Shown here: positions 41,063 to 52,400 of the stretch, piece by piece
Layout of the letters: every line of letters begins with the position of its first letter
Numbering within the stretch: the first letter of the stretch is position 1
Assembly (NCBI RefSeq): GCF_024582715.1
Contig: NZ_CP102083.1
Coordinates: forward strand, 701,085 to 765,084
Direction: 5' to 3'
Source: Mycoplasma sp. 2045
GTDB lineage: Bacteria; Bacillota_I; Bacilli_A; Mycoplasmatales; Metamycoplasmataceae
DNA: 64,000 nt
Notes under the pieces: model-generated
The model's input: the letters and a program-made list of their open reading frames with translations, nothing else
Told to the model about the DNA's origin: nothing
The model's database searches: none
Made by a program: the position numbers and the translations under genes

Positions 41063-42309
41063 TACACTCCCTTCTTACTTTCCATATGTTTGTTAATATA
41101 GAAAGCCAATTCTTCTTCTGATGTTACTTTTGGTATATCTACACCTCTTTTTCTTAATTTATTAGCAAACTCTAATAAATGTGGTGGCTGAAGATTGTTT
41201 TCCTTTAAAAACTCAACATCATTTAAAACATCATAAGGTTCACCATCATTAACAATTTGTCCATTTTTCATAAGTAAAATACGTTTTGAGTATTTTAAAA
41301 TGTTATCTAAATCATGAGTTACATTGATGATAGTTTTTCCTGATTTATGTAAGTTATTAAGAATTTCTAAAATTTCATCAACACCTTGAGGATCAAGTCC
41401 AGCCGTAGGTTCGTCAACAACTAAGAAATCAGGTTCCATTGCTAAAATCCCAGCAAGAGCAACTCTTCTTTTTTGTCCACCACTGAGTTCAAAGGGGCTT
41501 CTTTCTAAATATTCTTCACCTAATCCTACAAGTTTTAAACATTCTCTAGCTTTTTCATAAGCTTTAATTTTTGGAACACCATAAGCCATCGGACCAAATG
41601 CAATATCCTCAATTATTGTTCCTTTAAATAACTGATATTCTGCAAATTGAAAAGCTATAGCAACTCTTTGTCTAATTTTTTTAGGCATAGATCTTAATGA
41701 TTTGATTTTGCTTTTGTATGTTTGTTGAGTCACAAAATCTTCAACATATTTAAGCTTATTAATTTTCTTTAATGTCTCAGAGTTAGCATCAAATTCATTT
41801 TTGAACAATTCAACTTCTTTACTAAATGAAAATTTAAACTTGTTTTTAAGTTTTGATTTTCTTTCAGTTTGATGCTGACTGTATTCTTCACTAAATTTGT
41901 TGTAAGCTATCTTGTATTCTTTTTTATAGATTTTTTCTAACTCTTTAATTTGCTTATCATTAGCTTTAATTTCTTTTTTAATTTGAGCACTTTTTTCTTT
42001 AAGCTCTGCTTTATATTTAGGATCATTTTTATCATAATATTTTTTGTCTAATGAAACTAATAGTTTCGATAGTTCATAGCCATATGTTCTTCTAATATTA
42101 TCCTTATAAACTCATTCGATTACTCCATTTGTAGGTTCTAGTAATCTATTTAAATGTTCGATTAATGTAGTCTTTCCTGAACCAGTAGCACCAATAATAC
42201 CAACATATTCACCTTGCTTAATTGTTGCAGATACATCTTTTAATGCAGTAAATTCTCAAGGTGTCTTTACACTAAATGTATGAGTTAATTTTTTTACTTT
42301 TATTTGCAT
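41062..42309 (-). CDS. ecfA2: ECF transporter ATPase EcfA2, with a large charged insertion
   Basis: This 415-residue ATPase is much longer than typical EcfA (about 280). Walker A GATGSGKT is near residue 40, the Q-loop [10 protein letters not shown] near residue 217, the signature LSGGQKRR, and Walker [13 protein letters not shown]. In EcfA1 the Walker A to Q-loop distance is about 45 residues; here it is about 170. The extra part (about residues 70-195) is rich in Lys, Glu, Tyr and Phe with coiled-coil character. It stays in one open frame. Its start lies inside ecfA1 (10-nt overlap), and it overlaps the ecfT start by one base. Confidence 0.92.
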
Positions 42310-43100
42310 ATTTCTTCTATTAACTCACTTTCATTGTATGTTGGTTCAATTCCATTAATCATTGTGCTCATTCTGTAAATAAATGGAGATTCAATTTTCG
42401 CTATTTCAATAATTTCTTGGTTCTTTAATATTTCTTTTGGTGAGCCAGCTGCAATTAATTTTCCTTTAGCAAAAACTAAACATTTATCAGCTAAAATTGC
42501 TTCATCCATGTCGTGTGTAATTGAGATTAAGGTTTTATCTTTTTGTTCTTTAATTTCCTTGATTATTTGAATAACGCTTGATTTACCTTTTGGGTCAAGC
42601 ATTGATGTAACTTCATCGAAAATAATAACATCAGGATTTAAAGCTAAAATTGCAGCAATAGCAACCCTTTGTTTTTGCCCACCACTTAAGCTTTCAGGTT
42701 CTCTTTCTAGTAAGTTATCCATATCAACTTTTGCTGCATATTTTTTAACTAGCTTATGCATTTCTTCATGTGGAATGTTTCTATTTTCTAATCCAAATGC
42801 AATATCATCTTCAACACTAGAACCTACAAACTGGTTATCTGGATTTTGAAAAATAATCCCAATTTTCTTTCTAATCTTAAGTAAGTTCTCTTTTGAATAT
42901 TCAATTCCATCAATGCTAATTGAACCGCTTTGAGGTTTAAGTAAAGTTACAAGTACTTTTGACAAAGTACTTTTACCTGAACCATTGTGCCCTAATATAG
43001 CAACATACTCACCTTTTTCAATAGAAAAAGAAACATTTTTCAATGCTGGTTGAGTATCTGTTTCTCTATATCTGAATGTAATGTTATCTACCTTAATCAT
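42300..43100 (-). CDS. ecfA1: ECF transporter ATPase EcfA1
   Basis: The 266-residue ATPase has Walker [11 protein letters not shown]-loop IFQNPDNQ, signature LSGGQKQR and Walker [13 protein letters not shown], all at standard spacing. It couples with EcfA2 and EcfT. It has no Shine-Dalgarno; a TAAAAT lies 7 nt before the ATG, so the operon may start with a leaderless mRNA. Confidence 0.95.
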   Translation of the reverse strand: MIKVDNITFRYRETDTQPALKNVSFSIEKGEYVAILGHNGSGKSTLSKVLVTLLKPQSGSISIDGIEYSKENLLKIRKKIGIIFQNPDNQFVGSSVEDDIAFGLENRNIPHEEMHKLVKKYAAKVDMDNLLEREPESLSGGQKQRVAIAAILALNPDVIIFDEVTSMLDPKGKSSVIQIIKEIKEQKDKTLISITHDMDEAILADKCLVFAKGKLIAAGSPKEILKNQEIIEIAKIESPFIYRMSTMINGIEPTYNESELIEEICK

Positions 43101-43183
43101 AAATATAATTTTAATAAAAAAGCAATATTTTGATAGCTTTCTTATGGAAAATTATTATTTTTAAATAAATTTAATTTATTTAA

Positions 43184-43981
43184 CTAATTTTCAACTTTTG
43201 AAGCTATAAAATATTGTGCTTTATCTTTAAATCCTAACTTTTTGTATAAGTTACCAATCTTTTCTTCTGTGTAATATAAAAGTGGTTCAAGGTTATTGTT
43301 TAATATATCCTTACATAGTAGTGAAACTAAATGCGAAGCTAAGCCTAGACCTCTAAATTCTGGATTTGTTGCTACTCCTCAAATTACTGCGTTTTTAGAA
43401 TTTGTATAAACAACACAAGCATGAGAAATTACTTTTTTATCTTTTAAAGCTATATAACCATAGTTTAAGTTATTTTCTAGAACATATTTTTTATAAGAAT
43501 CAACTCAATGATTTCTTGAGTTTGGATAAAAATTTTCTTCTTCGAGGAATTTTTTGATTTCATCAAAATCAAATAAATCAACTCTTTTAATTAATATCTT
43601 TTTATCTAATGCTTCTTCTTTTGCTTCACTAAAAACAAAATCATCTTTATCTAATGCAGCAATAGTTTGATTGTAAATTTCATGATTATTAAGATTACTA
43701 ATCTGATGAACCAAGTTCAAGCAAGCATTACCATAAGTTATTACAGTTGGTGAAAAATCTGAAAGCAATTTAATAATTTTCTCCACATTTTCTTTTTTGT
43801 AGTTTACATTAGATATAAATGCAGAATATGCATCATTTCTAAAAGTGTTAATTACCAATCCATTTTGAAAATAGGTAATGGAACAGCTATTTTCTAATTT
43901 ATTTTCTAGTAAGTTATTTTCATATAGAAAAATATAGTAATTATTTACAAATCATTCTTCCTTTAATAAGTCTAAAGTCAT
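43184..43981 (-). CDS. GNAT family acetyltransferase
   Basis: The C-terminal part has the GNAT acetyl-CoA-binding signature (WGVATNPEFRGLGLASHLV) followed by PLLYYTEEKIGNLYKKLGF, the usual final strands. The N-terminal 140 residues show no clear motif and may be a second, degenerate GNAT fold, a layout known in several bacterial GNAT proteins. It has 265 residues. GAGGAG precedes the ATG. The acceptor substrate is unknown. Confidence 0.85.
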
Positions 43982-44034
43982 AAAACTCCTCAGTTGACAA
44001 ATTTCAGTTAATTATATCACTATGAATTTTACTT

Positions 44035-44223
44035 TTATAACTTGTAGAGTATAGAAAAAGGTACAATTATGTGCTCAGAAAATTCTGTCTCACTTAAATC
44101 AATGTATTCAAAATTGATTCCTAATTTGTTTTGATAATACTTAATTACATTATTTGTAACTTTACTTAAGCTAGAGTTTTCTTTAAACGAAAGATTACTA
44201 TTTAAAAACAAAACTTTCTTCAT
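44035..44223 (-). pseudogene. N-terminal fragment of an FMN-dependent azoreductase-like flavoprotein
   Basis: The 62-residue frame MKKVLFLNSNLSFKENSSL...YYQNKLGINFEYIDLSE resembles the first quarter of AzoR-type flavodoxin-fold reductases (about 200 residues), including the K-V-L-F-L-N start, phosphate-loop region and D-L-S strand. No continuation is seen in any frame before the GNAT gene at 43981. The ribosome site is AAAAGGAAAAC. It is probably a truncated remnant; a functional micro-protein cannot be excluded. Confidence 0.55.
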
Positions 44224-44300
44224 GTTTTCCTTTTTATTTTGTAAAAAGTTAATTTTTTACTTAAAATCTAACTTTTTCATAAAATTTTTTGTTAAGAAAT

Positions 44301-44327
44301 AAAAAAATCTATCCCTTAAGGGATAGA
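44301..44327 (-). terminator. Terminator after ppa
   Basis: On the minus strand TCTATCCC pairs with GGGATAGA around TTAA, followed by seven Ts. Confidence 0.9.
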
Positions 44328-44338
44328 AAATTATCTAA

Positions 44339-44893
44339 TTAAGCAACATATTTTTCAGGATGTTTTTGTTTCATTAATTCAATGAATTCTTTTTTATCCA
44401 TTGAACCATATTTGTTCATTAAATCAACACATTCTTCATATTCAGCAATAGCTCATTCAACATCTTCGAATCCATCAACTGATGTAATTCCTGGACGTTT
44501 TCAGTTTTTGTATGTACTAAAGAATGTTTTAACTGTATCTAAAAATGGTCTTGGTAAGTCTGATAATGAGTTAATATGATCTAATCTGTAATCATCAGCG
44601 TGAACTGCAATTAATTTTGTATCAGTTTCACCGTCATCAATCATTTTCATAGCACCAATAATTCTTGCATTTAATAATGAACCTGGAATGAATTGTTCTG
44701 ATGAATATAATAATACATCAAGTTCGTCTCCATCTCAGTCTAATGCTTCAGGAATGAAACCATAGTTGCAAGGGTAAACAAAATCTTCACGTAAGATTCT
44801 ATCTACTTCAATTTGTCCTGTTTTTCTGTTGTATTCATACTTGATTCTTGAGTTTTTTTGAATTTCAATTTTAATTTGCACTTCTTTTTTCAT
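44339..44893 (-). CDS. ppa: Inorganic pyrophosphatase
   Basis: This enzyme splits pyrophosphate and drives biosynthetic reactions. The 184-residue soluble family I protein has [16 protein letters not shown], the metal-binding [34 protein letters not shown] and a C-terminal YKNWKRPG. Two ATGs are possible, 44893 and 44899. A minus-strand TATAAT directly abuts 44899, so the transcript would begin at about 44893; this favours the inner ATG and leaderless translation. Confidence 0.95.
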
Positions 44894-44899
44894 AGTCAT

Positions 44900-44905
44900 A
44901 TTATA
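44900..44905 (-). promoter_or_regulatory. -10 box of ppa, leaderless-type
   Basis: A minus-strand TATAAT stands 6 nt before the ATG at 44893 and directly touches the alternative ATG at 44899. The same 6-nt spacing is seen before rnhB. Confidence 0.55.
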
Positions 44906-44934
44906 AAACAAAAATATTTCACTTTCTACTTTGC

Positions 44935-44951
44935 TTTTTTTTTTTTTTTTT
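44935..44951 (+). repeat. Homopolymer T17 tract in the divergent ppa/membrane-protein spacer
   Basis: Seventeen Ts in a row follow TTGC and precede TAGAATAAGG. The gene at 44987 begins 35 nt later. TTGCTT and TAGAAT flank the tract like a -35/-10 pair, so changes in tract length would alter spacing. Such tracts drive phase variation in other mycoplasmas. Confidence 0.6.
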
Positions 44952-44986
44952 AGAATAAGGATATAGATAAAAACGAAGGGATATAT

Positions 44987-45373
44987 ATGGAAAACAAAAA
45001 ATATTATACGAAACCAATATTCTGATTATCATTAATTTGAATAATTATTATTTCTGTAGGAATTCTACACATAATATGATCAGTTGTTGTGGTACAACTA
45101 CAAATTTACTATTATTCTTCAGAATCATTTGCTCGAATATATATACTTGCAATAGGAACAAATGTAAATATCTGAATCATAGCAACGATTACATTTATTC
45201 TTCACATAATATTAATGTTTTTACAAATCATTGCTATTGTTAGACTTCTTCGCAGAAAAAGCGAAGATGATATTGCAATAGCAGTATTATATATTTTAGC
45301 CTGTGTATTTGGCCCAATCTTTAGTTTTGGAGGCTCAATATTAGCTAAAAAATCTGAAAAAAATATGAAATAG
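44987..45373 (+). CDS. Small membrane protein, unknown function (paralogue of 9964-10356)
   Basis: The 128-residue product has three main hydrophobic stretches (about residues 11-40, 50-82 and 98-120) and a basic/acidic hinge ([10 protein letters not shown]). Its C-terminal third resembles that of the protein at 9964-10356. Four UGA codons encode Trp, so it disappears if read with the standard code. The GAAGGG upstream is a moderate ribosome site. The T17 tract lies 35 nt before the start. No function can be assigned. Confidence 0.7.
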
Positions 45374-45383
45374 ATTAATTTTC

Positions 45384-45413
45384 TAGCACTTTAGTTTTCT
45401 GAGTGCTTTTTAT
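45384..45413 (+). terminator. Terminator after the small membrane protein
   Basis: AGCACT pairs with AGTGCT around an 11-nt loop, then TTTTTATT. Confidence 0.7.
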
Positions 45414-45414
45414 T

Positions 45415-45436
45415 AAAAAAACTAGGTTATCCTAGT
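45415..45436 (-). terminator. Terminator after rnhB
   Basis: On the minus strand ACTAGG pairs with CCTAGT around a 4-nt loop, followed by seven Ts. It lies directly before the rnhB stop. Confidence 0.8.
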
Positions 45437-45440
45437 CAAT

Positions 45441-46055
45441 TTATCTATATTTTCGATGCTTTTCGTATGATGCTACAACTGGTTTGTATTTAGTTCTATG
45501 TATTTTAGTTGGACCAAACACATTTAAAGCATCTAAATGTTTTTTAGTCCCATAACCTTTGTTATTATCAAAATCATATTCAGGGTATATTTTTGAATAT
45601 TCTTTAAGCATTCTATCTCTTGTAACCTTGGCTAAAATGCTAGCAGCAGCAACTGAAAGTGAAATTGAATCACCTTTAACTAAATTAATTTGTTCATAGT
45701 TTTCTAAATTTAATTTTTCATAATCTGTAATTATCAAATCAGGTTTGTTTTTAAATTTTTTAACAATAGATTCCATACCTAAAATTGATTCTCTTTTAGG
45801 ATTTGAATTATTGATTTGTTCAAGAGTTCTAACTTCAATAACATATTCAACACAATCGTTGACTATTTCTTCATAAAGTTCTTCTCTTTGTTTTTCAGTT
45901 AACTGTTTAGAATCTTTAATTTTGCTATTTGAGTATCCTTTAGGAAAAATCACGCCAGCAACTACTAACTCACCAGCTAAACAACCTCTTCCTACTTCAT
46001 CTAAACCAATAATGACATCGTATTTGTCTCAATAATTCTTTTCAAAATCTAACAT
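45441..46055 (-). CDS. rnhB: Ribonuclease HII
   Basis: RNase HII removes single ribonucleotides and RNA primers from DNA. It has 204 residues. The active site is IGLDEVGRGCLAGELVVA (Asp, Glu), with IKDSKQL, the middle ITDYEKL (Asp) and VAAASILAKVTRDRM. GYGTKKHLDAL and GPTKIHR follow. It is distinct from the RNase HIII-like gene at 26467. It has no Shine-Dalgarno; TATAAT lies 6 nt before the ATG. Confidence 0.95.
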
Positions 46056-46061
46056 AAGTAA

Positions 46062-46067
46062 ATTATA
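46062..46067 (-). promoter_or_regulatory. -10 box of rnhB, leaderless-type
   Basis: A minus-strand TATAAT ends 6 nt before the rnhB ATG at 46055; no ribosome site fits in the gap. Confidence 0.55.
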
Positions 46068-46116
46068 AAGTTAAATATAATTAATATATTGATTTTATTC
46101 CAAACAAGGAGATATT

Positions 46117-46653
46117 ATGGGTTCATTAGTTACAGCACATTGCGATATGTGCAATAAGGATTATAGATATGCTTTTGGAACAATTGCTGATGTTGTTCCA
46201 TTTGATATTGTTCTTAAATTAATGGTTAGAGAGCAAAAATATTTATTAGACTTTGAAGTGTATAAAGAAGTGTTGAGAAAAGAGTTAGCTGAAGATCCAC
46301 AATTTAAAATTTTATCTTATGAACAACAAGATAAAGTTTTAGAAACTTCATTTAAACAAGTTGATGAATTCTTCCCTCAAGAAGAAAAAGATATGATTAA
46401 AAACAACATACTTTGGGGTGGATCAGTAGAAATTTACCCAATTGTTGATTTAAGAATTCCAGAAGAACAAAGAGAAGTATTTAATGTACCTTTAGTTCAT
46501 TTAGAATTTCTAAGACCTGAAAGAACTGTTAAATATGATCGTAAATATAATGAGAATGTTTTATATGTTCAATTCACACCAGATCAAACAATGTTAACTT
46601 GTCCCAAACACGTGACAATTTCAGCTAGAAAAGTAAAAGAAGATAGGATCTAA
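46117..46653 (+). CDS. Conserved-looking soluble protein of unknown function
   Basis: I do not recognise this 178-residue protein. It begins MGSLVTAHCDMCNKDYRY, where Cys9 and Cys12 could be half of a metal site. A third Cys (LTCPKHVT) sits near residue 164 with a His close by, so a zinc site across the chain is possible. The middle is rich in charged helices (LRKELAEDPQFKI), followed by strand-like YPIVDLRIPEE and VPLVHLEFLRPERTV. There is no signal peptide or membrane segment. The ribosome site AAGGAGATATT is strong. It diverges from rnhB and ends with a terminator before lysS. Confidence 0.75.
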   Translation: MGSLVTAHCDMCNKDYRYAFGTIADVVPFDIVLKLMVREQKYLLDFEVYKEVLRKELAEDPQFKILSYEQQDKVLETSFKQVDEFFPQEEKDMIKNNILWGGSVEIYPIVDLRIPEEQREVFNVPLVHLEFLRPERTVKYDRKYNENVLYVQFTPDQTMLTCPKHVTISARKVKEDRI

Positions 46654-46687
46654 AGCAACCATTTTATAAAAGAATTTTATTTTGGAA

Positions 46688-46713
46688 TCACTACCTATTT
46701 CGGTAGTTTTTTT
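46688..46713 (+). terminator. Terminator between the unknown protein gene and lysS
   Basis: ACTACC pairs with GGTAGT around a 6-nt loop, followed by seven Ts. Confidence 0.85.
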
Positions 46714-46803
46714 GTTTTTTAGACAATAAAATTCAAATCAAATAATTTCTATAGCGCCATAAAAAATAGGTATGTTACTATCAATATTTTATTAGTTATG
46801 TTT

Positions 46804-46846
46804 CTAATATTACCCCACTAATATTTTTAATATTAGTGGTATACTT
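46804..46846 (+). promoter_or_regulatory. lysS promoter with a perfect 25-bp palindrome
   Basis: A perfect inverted repeat at 46815-46839 (arms CCACTAATATT and complement, TTT centre) lies directly upstream of a TATACT -10 box at 46841-46846. A third copy of CTAATATT stands at 46804-46811. A protein bound here would block the -35/spacer region. The lysS ATG is 30 nt further on with a GGAG ribosome site. Confidence 0.55.
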
Positions 46847-46875
46847 TAAACATATTTATTAATGGAGTAAAAGAT

Positions 46876-48339
<1,464 letters not shown>

Positions 48340-48347
48340 TATTTAAA

Positions 48348-48375
48348 TTACAGACTTTTAAAGTCTGTTTTTATT
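48348..48375 (+). terminator. Terminator after lysS
   Basis: ACAGACTT pairs with AAGTCTGT around a 3-nt loop, then TTTTATT. Confidence 0.85.
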
Positions 48376-48422
48376 ATACTTTTTGTAGTTCAATTGTACT
48401 TATTGCATAGTCTCCAAGGTAT

Positions 48423-48457
48423 AAAAAAATACTCACCACTATTTTGTGGTAAGTATT
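48423..48457 (-). terminator. Terminator of the giant-permease/ATPase operon
   Basis: On the minus strand AATACT-ACCAC pairs with GTGGT-AGTATT (one internal mismatch) and runs into TTTTTTT. Confidence 0.85.
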
Positions 48458-48472
48458 ATTCAACATAATTAA

Positions 48473-49426
48473 TTATTCTTTTCAATCAATATCTTTTGGA
48501 TGTTTTGTAGTTTTGTTAACTGTGATGTTAGCAACTTTCCCGTTCTTGATTGTAAAAACTTTATCAGCAATTGGTGCTATAAGAGGGTTGTGAGTAACCA
48601 TAACTATAGTAACACCATATTTTTTATTGATGTCATATAAGTAATTTAAAACAATCTTTGAAGTAGCATCATCAAGTGCTCCTGTAGGTTCATCAGCGAA
48701 AATGATTTCAGCATTTTTAGCCAATGCACGTAGGATTGAAATACGTTGTTGTTGTCCCCCAGACATTTGTGATGGATATTTGTTTTTAACATCTTCTAGT
48801 TCAAATTCCTCAAATAACTTATCAATGTTTAATCTTTTACTTTTATCTTTTTGTAAGTAAGCACCAGTTTCAACATTGTCATAACCATTTAGATTTTGTA
48901 ATAAGTTGTAATTTTGGAAGATAAAACTAACGTGTTTTCTTCTAAATAAAGTAAGTTTGAAATCTGAGTAGTAAGGTAAGTTTTGATTACATACAATAAC
49001 TTGTCCTCTACTTGGTCTATCAAGTCCACTTATAAGGTTAAGTAATGTACTTTTTCCACCTCCAGATTTACCAAAGATCATAACAAATTCACCTTTGTTA
49101 ATTGTTAATGAAACATTCTTTAAAACTCTAGTAGCTGTAGTTCCTGATAAGTAAAACTTACTTACGTTTTTAACTTCTATGACTGCGTTACCTGTGTTTT
49201 TAAGTTTTTCATTACCATCTTTAGATCTCTTTTTGTTTGAAGCTTTTCTAATAACTCTAGCAATTGATCTGTCTAATACAACTTTGTTGCTTCCACCATC
49301 AGCATCAAGAATGTCAAATACATTTTTCTTTGTAATTTTTACATCTGATGTCTTTTTAGTTAAAACAACAACTTCTTGAGTTTCTTTATTTGTGTCATTG
49401 TTTACATTTACGTTTTTATTTTCCAT
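48473..49426 (-). CDS. ABC transporter ATPase, MacB/LolD type
   Basis: The 317-residue ATPase pairs with the giant permease upstream. About 80 polar N-terminal residues (Asn/Lys/Val-rich) precede the ATPase domain. Then come Walker A GKSGGGKST, Q-loop FIFQNYNLLQNLNGYDNVE (typical of the MacB/LolD group), signature MSGGQQQR, Walker B IIFADEPTGALD and the H-loop VTHNP. The long N-terminal extension is unusual. Its ATG overlaps the permease stop (TAATG), so the two are translationally coupled. Confidence 0.93.
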
Positions 49427-52400
49427 TATTTACCTTTCAATAAATCAATTGGTTTAACTTTGTTAATTCCGATTCAAGATAATATTGACGTTACTAAGAA
49501 TACTCCTAGAATAACTAATACTGTCACTAATATGTTTAGAGGTGAAATAACAATAGGAATTGCAATAGATGCAGCTGATGTTAAGAAACCACTAAAGATT
49601 GATATAAATCCAAATGCTAATGAGATAGCTATTAAGATAGATATAAGAATAAATGGTAAGTAAATTCCATAGAAAATCTTAATTTTTTCTTTTTCATTAT
49701 ATCCAAGGATTGATCAGATAGCTATATTCTTCTCATTTTCTCCAATAAGAATTGTTGAAATGATTACCAATATAACTATAGAAATTATGAATGCTAAGAT
49801 TGTCACAATAGTTACAATTTTTTGAACTGTTTGCGCAATAGACATTGTGTAACCTACTTCAATAACTTTAGAATCTAAAGTATTAGCCATAGGGATATAT
49901 AAGTTGTTATTGAATATATTAGCAAACTTGTTAATGTGTTGTTCTGCATTAGCTCTTGCTAATAAGTAGTTGTCTTTAATACTTTCAGTTTCTTTATATT
50001 CAGGATTTATAAATTTAGCAATTTGTAAGTCTGAATATCCTAAAGAACTCATTACTCCATCGATTGTTGAGTTATCTACTGTTTGTCTTGATCCAAATAA
50101 TGCATCAAACATATCTTCAAGATATTTAGTTGTTAAAGTAGATGTGTCAAATGATTGGATAGCCGGTCAGTAACCACTGTTTGAATATAATCCAGCTGAT
50201 GATAATAATTGCATTGGTAATGGGTGTTTAGACATAATACCGTTAAACACTTCATATTTAGGGTTATGTTTAACTTTATCTAATCCTGTAAGTATATCAG
50301 CAGCTTTTTTAGGAATAATAAACTCATTATTAATATATGTTGGGTTTATACCTCTAACAATGAATTTGTAAGTTTGTCTCTCTGGTTCTTTATATTCAGG
50401 GTTATCTAATTTCTCATAATATTCATTTATCTTATCTTTGAATCTATTTACATTATTGTTTACAACAACTTCAAATTTAGATCCAACTAATAAGTTAAAT
50501 GCTTTTGATGAAACTTCGTTAATGATAAGTGGAATAGGTTTATTGTTAACGTCAAATCCGTTTTGACTAAACTCATCGTTAATTAATTTAAGTAAATCTT
50601 GTCCACTAGTAGATTTAATCTTAATTTGTTTTGAATCTTCTTGGTAACCATATAACTTAATAGTTTCGTTCTTGATTTTACCTTTCTTAATTTGATTTGC
50701 ATCTACATATGTATAAAGCTCATCAAATTCAGGGTCAAAATATAAGCCACCAAATGAAACTAAGAAGTCACTTACAACTGATGCATTAGGATCTCGTTTT
50801 AATATTTCACCATTTTCTTTATAGATTTGTTTGTATCCATTGATTAAGAATTCTCTATATTCATTTCTATAAGCTGATGTTGAAATTATTATTTCATCAA
50901 AATCAGTTTTATTTTTGTTAGCTTGAAGATAAACAAATTTACCTAATTCTGGGCTAGTTTCATTTTCTACATAACGGAAGAATCCTGAAACTGATCCTGC
51001 TTGAGCTAACTCAATCATTTTAGTCATATCAAGAATTTTTCTATCACCATCTTGTTTGTAATGTAAGTTTGGTTGTGTTCTTTCAAGTCTTCTACCAATT
51101 TCATTTCTTACAGATGTGATTCTTGATTTTTGTGAGTCAGGTAATGAATTGTAAACTTGATCTCAAGGGTCAATTGAAACTGATGAATCAATCTTAATGT
51201 TAACTGAGAATTGTGAAATTACGTGTCCATCAAAATCTGTAGGATTTCCATTTGGATATCTATATGATGTAGTTCCATCAGGATTTTTGATTGCAAGTTT
51301 ATTTACAGCTGTTGATATACCTGGTTTGAAGTAATCGCTTTGATATTGGTTAATTTCAGCAATATCTCCAACAGGCACATAAAGTGTGTTTTCTAAATCT
51401 TGTGCTGTGAACAGATTAATTCCACCACCTTCTATTGTAGGTGTTCTTAAGTCAAATTTGTAATTGTAACTTCTGTTTTTATATGTTTTTCTAATTGATG
51501 ATTCAAATTCACCAAAGGTTGCTATTCCGAACAATGTAGTTATAGCAACTAAAATGATTGATATACCAAATGATGCCAGTTTTCAGAAGCTGTGGAAGAT
51601 TAATGAAGCACTAAATTTAGTTTTAATATTTCTCTTCTTGAATAAGTTTGCATATTTAGCGTGGAAGTCACCTGTACTTACTTCTGTTATTCCACTCATT
51701 AAGTCAATTGATTTATATCTTAATGAACGAATTGAAACAACAATAATAAGTATAGACATAGCTGCAAGTGGTAATATGATGTTTATTCCAAATGAAACTA
51801 TTGAGAAGTTTAGGGTCTGAATCGGTATAGCTCAATAATCGCTTAATAACTTAACAGCTTCAGCATGTATTAAGAAACCAGTTAAGTATCCTGCGATTCC
51901 TCCAATAATGATTGTAAAGAACGCGAACACAGTCATTGATAATGAGATTTCTAATGGTGTATAACCTTGAGAAACTAAAATACCAATAGCTTTGTTTTTG
52001 TTTGTAATGTATCTCTTAATAATGAAAATAATTGAGATAGCAACTAATGTAATTAAGATAGATAATAAGATTTTTGAAACGAATCCGATTACTTTAATGA
52101 AGTTTTTAACTGCAGTAATTCTAATTGCACGTTCAGGGTTAATTCCATCAATTTCATCATCTAGATAAACTCTAGGTAAATCATTTGAGTTATTTGTTGC
52201 TTTATTAACAACTTGAATTAATTCTTGTTTAAGGTCTTCATTTGTTAAGTTTGTTGAATTCTTAACAAGTAAGTATTCTTTAACAACATTTCCTCTGTAA
52301 GCTTGTGCAATTTTGTCAAACCCTTGTGAGTTAACGTAAACAATAGCTTGGTTATTTGTATTAACTTGTAAGTTTGCTTCATCCACAACTGGATAAATAT

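Noticed and set aside
46654..46875. T-box riboswitch before lysS
   Set aside because: No specifier loop or T-box consensus is visible and the palindrome lies upstream of the -10 box, so it would not be in the RNA.
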